Below are positions 1-4,868 of a stretch of 6,072 nt of DNA, one piece after another (position 1 is the first letter of the stretch; each line of letters opens with the position of its first letter). The notes under the pieces are model-generated. The model saw only the letters and a program-made list of their open reading frames with translations. It was not told the origin of the DNA and searched no databases. Made by a program: the position numbers and the translations under genes. The stretch is from an uncultured beta proteobacterium. Its GTDB lineage: Bacteria > Pseudomonadota > Gammaproteobacteria > Burkholderiales > Burkholderiaceae_C. The stretch covers positions 1 to 6,072 of the forward strand of contig CAJASG010000186.1 in the NCBI GenBank assembly GCA_903944555.1, written 5' to 3'.

Positions 1-33
1 ATTCCCCTGCATTTTTTCGCCTTGACCGCTGAC

Positions 34-1275
34 ATGGGTGCATCCTATTTCACAGCGGCAATCGCGACCCTGTTGCTGTTAGGCGCAAATTTGGTCCACG
101 CAGCACCCGAGACGCGCAAAGTCAAGAAAGAGCCAATCCGACAACAAGTGGCCACGTCCAAAGGCGTAGACGGAGTGGCCGAGGCGCGCCTGATCGAGGT
201 TTACAGCCTGATCGGTAAGGCGCAAAACCGGGACGCACTGGTTAAAGCAGAACAACTGGTCGATGACTTGCCTAACTTCCAACTGGCACAACTCGTATAT
301 GGCGATTTATTGGCGGCACGCACGCGGCCAGTCAAAGTGCTGGGAGACGTTCAAGGCACCCTGAGTCAGGGTGCGAGCGGGAATTTGAATGAGCTAAGAG
401 AAGAATCCTCGCGGCGCCTTAAAGCACTACGCGAACGCCCCCCGGAAGGCACCATTCCGTCACAATTTCTGGCGCTGTCGCAACGTTCAAAGCATGCCAT
501 TGCGGTGGATGCATCGAAATCCCGCCTGTATCTCTTTGAAAACACCCCAACCGGCTTGAATCTGGTTTCTGACTATTACATTTCAGTTGGAAAAGCCGGC
601 ACGTCAAAAACGATTGAAGGTGACCAGCGCACGCCACTGGGTGTGTACTACATCACCAGCAATCTGGACCGCAAATCGCTGAAAGACTTTTACGGCTCAG
701 GCGCGCTGCCTATCAACTATCCCAACATACTCGATTCAAAGCGGGGGAAAACCGGTAGTGGAATCTGGCTGCACGGCACCCCTCCCAACCAGTTTTCGCG
801 CCCACCCCTGGCAACGGATGGATGTGTTGTGTTGGCCAACCCGGACCTTGACCGGTTAATCCGAACCATTGAAGTGCGCACTACTCCCGTGGTCATCGCA
901 ACGCAACTCCAGTGGATCGCTCCGCACAGCATCCGCACAGAAGGTAAACCGTTTGAAGATGCGCTGCATGCTTGGCGCAACGCCAAAACATCCGGTAATC
1001 TTGGTCAGATTTTGGCTTTCTACACTCCCGATTTCAGCAGCAATGGGAAAACTCTTGAGCAGTGGACTCCCACTTTGAAGACTGAACTTGCCAATGTGCA
1101 AGGCAGAACGATTCAACTTAAAGATGTGTCCTATCTGCGGTGGACGGACGCGGCCGACACCATGGTGGTTACGTTTGGCGAAGTGGCCGACGGCACCAAG
1201 ACCGGGCTAACAAAACGGCAATATTGGATGCGGCAAGGCACCCAGTGGAAGATATTTTTCGAAGGAACTCTATGA
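34..1275 (+). CDS. Secreted L,D-transpeptidase-fold (YkuD) peptidoglycan enzyme with C-terminal NTF2-like domain, Csd6/Pgp2-like
   Basis: This is probably a periplasmic peptidoglycan enzyme acting on stem peptides, either an L,D-transpeptidase or an L,D-carboxypeptidase. Counting from ATG 34 (413 aa), residues 1-23 form a hydrophobic signal peptide (LLLLGANLVHA, cut before APE). Residues about 46-96 are a TPR-like helical stretch. Residues about 153-290 are the YkuD catalytic domain, with H247-G-T and T261-D-G-C264, C264 being the presumed nucleophile. Residues about 304-413 look like an NTF2/SnoaL-like domain ending in QWKIFFEGTL. Helical N-domain, YkuD domain and NTF2-like C-domain is the layout I recall for Helicobacter Csd6 and Campylobacter Pgp2, which trim peptidoglycan tripeptides and set cell shape. 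The start is uncertain: the frame is open to base 1, TTG 22 is also possible, no Shine-Dalgarno is visible, and the signal peptide lacks a basic n-region, so the true start may lie outside the window. The stop overlaps the next gene by ATGA. Fold assignment is confident; the exact reaction is inferred. Confidence 0.85.
   Translation: MGASYFTAAIATLLLLGANLVHAAPETRKVKKEPIRQQVATSKGVDGVAEARLIEVYSLIGKAQNRDALVKAEQLVDDLPNFQLAQLVYGDLLAARTRPVKVLGDVQGTLSQGASGNLNELREESSRRLKALRERPPEGTIPSQFLALSQRSKHAIAVDASKSRLYLFENTPTGLNLVSDYYISVGKAGTSKTIEGDQRTPLGVYYITSNLDRKSLKDFYGSGALPINYPNILDSKRGKTGSGIWLHGTPPNQFSRPPLATDGCVVLANPDLDRLIRTIEVRTTPVVIATQLQWIAPHSIRTEGKPFEDALHAWRNAKTSGNLGQILAFYTPDFSSNGKTLEQWTPTLKTELANVQGRTIQLKDVSYLRWTDAADTMVVTFGEVADGTKTGLTKRQYWMRQGTQWKIFFEGTL
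1261..1266 (+). promoter_or_regulatory. Ribosome binding site of the exported cyclophilin gene
   Basis: GAAGGA lies 5 bases before ATG 1272, inside the last codons of the upstream gene. It supports 1272 as the start rather than the GTG at 1140, which lies deep in the upstream gene in another frame and would put about 44 unrelated residues ahead of the signal peptide. Confidence 0.7.
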
Positions 1276-1862
1276 AGTCATTTCAAGTTTTGCAATCGAC
1301 CCGACGCGCATTGCTGTTGGGCTGCGCCGCATTTTTGCTTGCAGGTCCGGCGCTGTCGCAAACCGCACCAAAAGTGAAATTTCAAACAAGCTTGGGAGAT
1401 TTCGTTGTCGAGGTATATCCCGACAAGGCACCCAAAACGGTTGAGAATTTTCTGGAATATGTCAAAGACAAGCACTACGATGGCACGGTTTTTCACCGGG
1501 TCATCGCCAACTTCATGATTCAAGGTGGCGGTTTTTCAGTCGACCTGAACCAAAAAGCGACCCGTGCAGCTATCCCCTTGGAAGCCAATAATGGCCTCAA
1601 AAATGACACGGGCACGATTGCCATGGCGCGCACGAACAACCCGAATTCCGCCACGGCGCAGTTTTTCATCAACACCGTCGACAACGCCAATCTCAATGCA
1701 CCCCAGCCTGATGGCTATGGCTACGCGGTGTTTGGAAAAATCGTAAGCGGAATGGATGTGATTTCAAAAATCAAGTCCACCCCCACTGGCTCCGGTGGTC
1801 CGTTTCGAAGTGACGTCCCACAAACTCCCATCATTATCAACTCCGCTACTTTGGTGAAATAA
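1272..1862 (+). CDS. ppiA: Exported cyclophilin-type peptidyl-prolyl cis-trans isomerase
   Basis: It catalyses cis-trans isomerisation of X-Pro bonds and probably helps fold proteins in the periplasm. It is 196 aa. Residues 1-29 form a signal peptide with R11-R12, a hydrophobic core (ALLLGCAAFLLAGPA) and a likely cut after ALS or SQ. The cyclophilin domain spans about 34-196, with the active-site set F74-H-R76, F81-M-I-Q84-GG, and S116-ATAQ120-FF122-IN. The usual human-type tryptophan is replaced by L131, as in other bacterial cyclophilins, and GYGYAVFGK (138-146) is typical. The start overlaps the upstream stop (ATGA), which suggests translational coupling. The cytoplasmic paralogue follows 3 bases downstream. 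The TRRALL stretch before the hydrophobic core loosely resembles a Tat motif. The symbol is used by analogy with E. coli periplasmic PpiA; the family is certain and the location is well supported. Confidence 0.94.
   Translation: MKSFQVLQSTRRALLLGCAAFLLAGPALSQTAPKVKFQTSLGDFVVEVYPDKAPKTVENFLEYVKDKHYDGTVFHRVIANFMIQGGGFSVDLNQKATRAAIPLEANNGLKNDTGTIAMARTNNPNSATAQFFINTVDNANLNAPQPDGYGYAVFGKIVSGMDVISKIKSTPTGSGGPFRSDVPQTPIIINSATLVK
1853..1857 (+). promoter_or_regulatory. Ribosome binding site of ppiB within the end of ppiA
   Basis: GGTGA, complementary to the 16S anti-Shine-Dalgarno tail (it matches the right half of AGGAGGTGA), ends 8 bases before ATG 1866. It sits in the last codons of ppiA, so ribosomes finishing ppiA pass over it. 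Confidence 0.5.
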
Positions 1863-1865
1863 ATC

Positions 1866-2372
1866 ATGAGCAATCCACAAGTCGAACTCCGCATCACAGG
1901 TTACGGTGTCATCACCTTGGAACTGGACCAGGAAAAAGCCCCCAAATCCGTCGCCAACTTCTTGGCCTATGTCGCCAAAGGCCACTACGACAACACCATT
2001 TTTCACCGGGTCATCCCTGGCTTTATGGTCCAAGGCGGCGGAATGGAGCCAGGAATGGTCCAAAAAGACTGCGGCGCACCGATCGAAAACGAAGCCAACA
2101 ACGGCCTCAAGAATGCCAACTACACGGTCGCCATGGCGCGTACCGGTGACCCGCACTCCGCTACTGCGCAATTTTTCATCAATGTTTCCGATAACGGGTT
2201 CCTCAACCACACATCACCATCTCAACAGGGTTGGGGCTACGCGGTGTTCGGCAAAGTAGTGGCAGGCACTGACGTGGTTGACAAAATCAAGGCGGTCAAA
2301 ACGGGCCGCAAAGGCTTCCATGACGACGTGCCAAAAGACGACGTCATTATGGAAAAAGCCGTCGCACTGTAA
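1866..2372 (+). CDS. ppiB: Cytoplasmic cyclophilin-type peptidyl-prolyl cis-trans isomerase B
   Basis: This is a proline isomerase assisting folding in the cytoplasm. It is 168 aa, the usual single-domain length, with no signal peptide: the fold starts at once with [14 protein letters not shown]. Active-site residues are present: F46-H-R48, F53-M-V-Q56-GG, S98-ATAQ102-FF104-IN and F112-[11 protein letters not shown] (122-130) closes the pocket. It is clearly paralogous to the gene before it, about half identical by eye, and the two share a 17-base identical stretch over the FHRVI codons (1489-1505 and 1999-2015). In E. coli ppiB also sits directly before lpxH, and that order is kept here, which supports both calls. 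It probably belongs to the same transcript as its neighbours. Confidence 0.95.
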   Translation: MSNPQVELRITGYGVITLELDQEKAPKSVANFLAYVAKGHYDNTIFHRVIPGFMVQGGGMEPGMVQKDCGAPIENEANNGLKNANYTVAMARTGDPHSATAQFFINVSDNGFLNHTSPSQQGWGYAVFGKVVAGTDVVDKIKAVKTGRKGFHDDVPKDDVIMEKAVAL

Positions 2373-2392
2373 ACGACCAACCAGCGTGCCGG

Positions 2393-3217
2393 ATGGAACT
2401 ACTCGCTCCGGACCACTGGCGCTGTATTGACTTCATTTCGGACCTGCATCTGCAGGCGGATGAACCAGATACGTTTCAAACGTGGCGTCACTATCTGCAG
2501 CACACGGCTGCAGATGCCGTTTTTATTCTGGGCGACTTGTTTGAAGTTTGGGTGGGTGACGATGTGCTTGAACGCCCTCGTTCACCGACCGAATCCGGGT
2601 TCGAACTTGATTGCGTCAAGGTGCTGCGCAACGCAGCAAGCCGCATGAATGTCTACATCATGCAAGGCAATCGCGACTTTCTCATGGGATCGGCATTGAT
2701 GAATGCTTGCGCCTGCACCCTGCTGGAAGATCCAACCGTTTTTGAAATATCAGGACAGCGTTGGCTGTTAACGCACGGCGATGCGCTGTGCTTGGATGAC
2801 ACCGATTACATGCAATTTCGCAGCATGGTCCGCGACACGCAATGGCAGCAGGATTTTTTAGGGCAACCCTTGGCAAAGCGCCTTGAATTGGCCCAGCAAA
2901 TGCGATTGCAGAGCGAAGCACGAAAACAAGAAGGCACGGTCTATGCTGACGTGGACGTTGCCGCGGCAACTGCCTGCATGGACACGTTGCACGCCAAGCA
3001 CATGATTCATGGCCACACCCACCGCCCCGGAAATCACCCGATGGGTGCGGGTCGGGAGCGTGTGGTGCTCAGCGACTGGGACCTGAGCGCCCTGCCCCCT
3101 CGGGCTGAAGTTGTGCGCCTTTACGTGCCCACAACATCGCAACATGCCGGCACGGTGCGCGTCGAACGGATTTCACCTTCAACCGCCCACCTTATTGCGT
3201 CCACGCCTGGGGCGTAA
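2393..3217 (+). CDS. lpxH: UDP-2,3-diacylglucosamine diphosphatase (lipid A biosynthesis)
   Basis: LpxH hydrolyses UDP-2,3-diacylglucosamine to lipid X and UMP, the fourth step of lipid A synthesis, at the cytoplasmic face of the inner membrane using a two-metal (Mn) centre. The 274-aa protein shows the full calcineurin-like metallophosphoesterase set: D17-L-H19, G47-D48-L-F, the metal-bridging D48, G92-N93-R94-D95, T127-H128-G-D, and H206-G-H208-T-H210. The FEVWVGDD (50-57) and NRDFLMG (93-99) stretches are typical of LpxH rather than of general phosphoesterases. At 274 aa it is about 30 residues longer than the E. coli enzyme; the extra length is a C-terminal tail after LSDWDLSALPPRAEVVRLYV. 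The start ATG 2393 lies 20 bases after ppiB and has only a weak ribosome site, which fits coupled translation. The last 26 bases overlap the end of the opposite-strand HD-GYP gene. Confidence 0.95.
   Translation: MELLAPDHWRCIDFISDLHLQADEPDTFQTWRHYLQHTAADAVFILGDLFEVWVGDDVLERPRSPTESGFELDCVKVLRNAASRMNVYIMQGNRDFLMGSALMNACACTLLEDPTVFEISGQRWLLTHGDALCLDDTDYMQFRSMVRDTQWQQDFLGQPLAKRLELAQQMRLQSEARKQEGTVYADVDVAAATACMDTLHAKHMIHGHTHRPGNHPMGAGRERVVLSDWDLSALPPRAEVVRLYVPTTSQHAGTVRVERISPSTAHLIASTPGA
2493..2515 (+). repeat. Perfect 8-bp inverted repeat inside early lpxH
   Basis: ATCTGCAG (2493-2500), a 7-base spacer CACACGG, and CTGCAGAT (2508-2515) form a perfect stem-loop. The same ATCTGCAG also occurs directly upstream at 2448-2455. 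There is no T-run after it, so it is not a terminator. It lies about 100 bases into lpxH; a role in mRNA structure is possible but unproven, and chance is a fair alternative. Confidence 0.45.
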
Positions 3218-4814
3218 CCTCGTCGATCTGCCAGGGGTCCAAGTACTGCTCGGCATAGCGCAGATACACCCCTTGCTCCACAAAGATGTCGAACAGGTCG
3301 GGGTCAATATGCCCCCCTGTGCGGAACTTGTGCATGATGCCCATGGCCTGTGACAACTTCATGCCCTGCTTGTAAGGGCGGTCACGGGCCGTCAATGCCT
3401 CAAAAATATCCGCGATGCCCATCACCCGGGCTTGCACGGACATCTGCTCACGCGTCAGGCCTTTGGGGTAGCCTTTTCCATCCATGCGCTCATGGTGACC
3501 GCCCGCATACTCCGGCACATTTTTCAAATGTTTGGGCCATGGCAATTGCTCCAACATCTTGATGGTTGCAACAATGTGGTAATTGATCGTGTCACGCTCG
3601 GACGAGGTCAAAGTGCCCGCCCGAATGGTCAGATTCTCGATTTCGTCAGAGGACAAAAACTCACTCTCCACGCCCTGTACATTTCGCCAAAGCGATCCCA
3701 CACCGATATCTCGCACACGCTGCAAATCGGCATCTTTCATGAACTCAGCGCCCCGATTGGTCGAACGCAAAAAATCCCGATCCACATCCAAAACGGAGAT
3801 TTTGGCGCGACACTCGGACCACAAATGGGATTCGGACTCGGCGTCCTTGACATCGCGCATAGCCAATTGGGCGCGCAGGGCAGAAATTTCCTGATCACGT
3901 TTGAGCACTTCAAACCGTGTATCAATCAGTTCAATGCGATCAAACAGGGTTTGCAGCTTGCTGGCCTTGTCGACCACATGGACCGGGGTCGTTACCTTGC
4001 CACAGTCATGCAGTAGCCCGGCAATTTTGAGTTCGTAGCGGTCCCGATCATCCATCGAGAACGATGCCAACGGACCCTGCTTTGTGGCATTCACCGCTTC
4101 GGCCAACATCATGGTCAGAGCAGGCACCCGCTGGCAATGCCCGCCGGTGTAGTGGGATTTTTCATCAATCGCCAAGTTGATCAGTCCGATGAAGGACTCA
4201 AACAACCCCTCCAGCTGCGCCATCAAATTCCGGTTGGTGATGGCAATGGCGGCTTGGGATGCCAGTGATTCCGCCAAACTCTGATCGGCAGAAGAAAAAG
4301 ACAACACTTCACCGGTCTGGGGATCAAGTGCATTGATCAACTGCAGCACCCCGATCACATCGCCCTCATGGTCTTTCATTGGAACCGCGAGGAAAGATTT
4401 TGAGCGGTATCCCGAGCGCTCATCAAATTGCCGGGTGCCTGAAAAATCGAAATTCGCTTCTGTGTAGGCGTCTGCAATGTTGACCGTCTGGCTGTGGATG
4501 GCCGCATAGGCCGCCACTAGATGGTTGTTGGGCTGGCCGCGTTCGTCATGCAATGGCAAATTGGGGAAATCAATCGGCTTGCCAGAACTCCCACCCATTG
4601 CAATGTCCAACGAATCCGTTCGCAATATCTCGAATCGAAGCGCTTGACCGCTATCGGTCATGCGGTACAGGGTGCCGCCATCGGCATGGGTAATGGTTTT
4701 GGCGGCCACCAAAATCGTCTCCAGCAAGCGCGTAATGTCGCGCTCCTTGGACAAGGCCACTCCGATCTGGTTGAGCTGCTCCAAGCGGCGCAGCAGGTCG
4801 TCAACTGAGTTCAC
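3192..4814 (-). CDS. GAF and HD-GYP domain protein, probable cyclic-di-GMP phosphodiesterase
   Basis: This is probably a cytosolic enzyme degrading cyclic-di-GMP, with activity tuned by its GAF sensor. Counting from GTG 4814 (540 aa), residues about 15-197 are a GAF domain (SKSFLAVPMKDHEGDVIGVLQLINA is typical). The HD-GYP core starts at H226 in TGGHCQRV, followed by L-L-H269-D270-C-G-K273. The second half holds H413, H440-H441-E-R-M-D, G448-Y449-P450, D469 and D478-R-P-Y481, so all main metal ligands and the GYP signature are present. Between K273 and H413 lie 140 residues where standard HD-GYP proteins have roughly 28, so an insertion of about 110 residues splits the domain; its first part looks coiled-coil. 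There is no GGDEF, receiver or membrane segment. GTG 4814 is preferred because AAGGGA lies 6 bases before it; GTG 4844 would add 10 residues. The gene follows the DUF349 gene by 54 bases and converges on lpxH. The activating ligand is unknown. Confidence 0.9.
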   Translation of the reverse strand: MNSVDDLLRRLEQLNQIGVALSKERDITRLLETILVAAKTITHADGGTLYRMTDSGQALRFEILRTDSLDIAMGGSSGKPIDFPNLPLHDERGQPNNHLVAAYAAIHSQTVNIADAYTEANFDFSGTRQFDERSGYRSKSFLAVPMKDHEGDVIGVLQLINALDPQTGEVLSFSSADQSLAESLASQAAIAITNRNLMAQLEGLFESFIGLINLAIDEKSHYTGGHCQRVPALTMMLAEAVNATKQGPLASFSMDDRDRYELKIAGLLHDCGKVTTPVHVVDKASKLQTLFDRIELIDTRFEVLKRDQEISALRAQLAMRDVKDAESESHLWSECRAKISVLDVDRDFLRSTNRGAEFMKDADLQRVRDIGVGSLWRNVQGVESEFLSSDEIENLTIRAGTLTSSERDTINYHIVATIKMLEQLPWPKHLKNVPEYAGGHHERMDGKGYPKGLTREQMSVQARVMGIADIFEALTARDRPYKQGMKLSQAMGIMHKFRTGGHIDPDLFDIFVEQGVYLRYAEQYLDPWQIDEVTPQAWTQ

Positions 4815-4820
4815 AGAGCA

Positions 4821-4826
4821 TCCCTT
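4821..4826 (-). promoter_or_regulatory. Ribosome binding site deciding the HD-GYP gene start
   Basis: On the minus strand AAGGGA is followed by 6 bases (TGCTCT) and then GTG 4814. This is better placed than anything before the alternative GTG 4844, whose first codons would run through an 8-T tract and encode an unremarkable MAFFLNKGCS extension. Confidence 0.6.
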
Positions 4827-4868
4827 GTTCAAAAAAAACGCCACCCGATCCCCACACCGCAGGTCAGA

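Noticed and set aside
1314..1328. Lipoprotein lipobox L-L-G-C in the exported cyclophilin
   Set aside because: The Cys is only six residues after the twin Arg, leaving too short a hydrophobic core before it, while the core clearly continues past the Cys to an ALS-type signal peptidase I site.
1764..2210. 148-codon open frame on the - strand over ppiB
   Set aside because: Shadow of the strongly conserved cyclophilin frame; composition is that of a reverse translation, with no recognisable motif.
3203..3215. ACGCC-TGG-GGCGT hairpin at the end of lpxH as a terminator
   Set aside because: The stem is only 5 bp with a 3-base loop and has no T-run on either strand.
3432..4016. 194-codon open frame on the + strand
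   Set aside because: It lies wholly antisense to the HD-GYP coding region, where the conserved domain residues are on the minus strand. Its translation shows no domain and no ribosome site is evident.
4831..4860. T8 tract on the minus strand as terminator of the DUF349 gene
   Set aside because: The bases before it are G-rich with little self-complementarity, so there is no stem to pair with the T-run.
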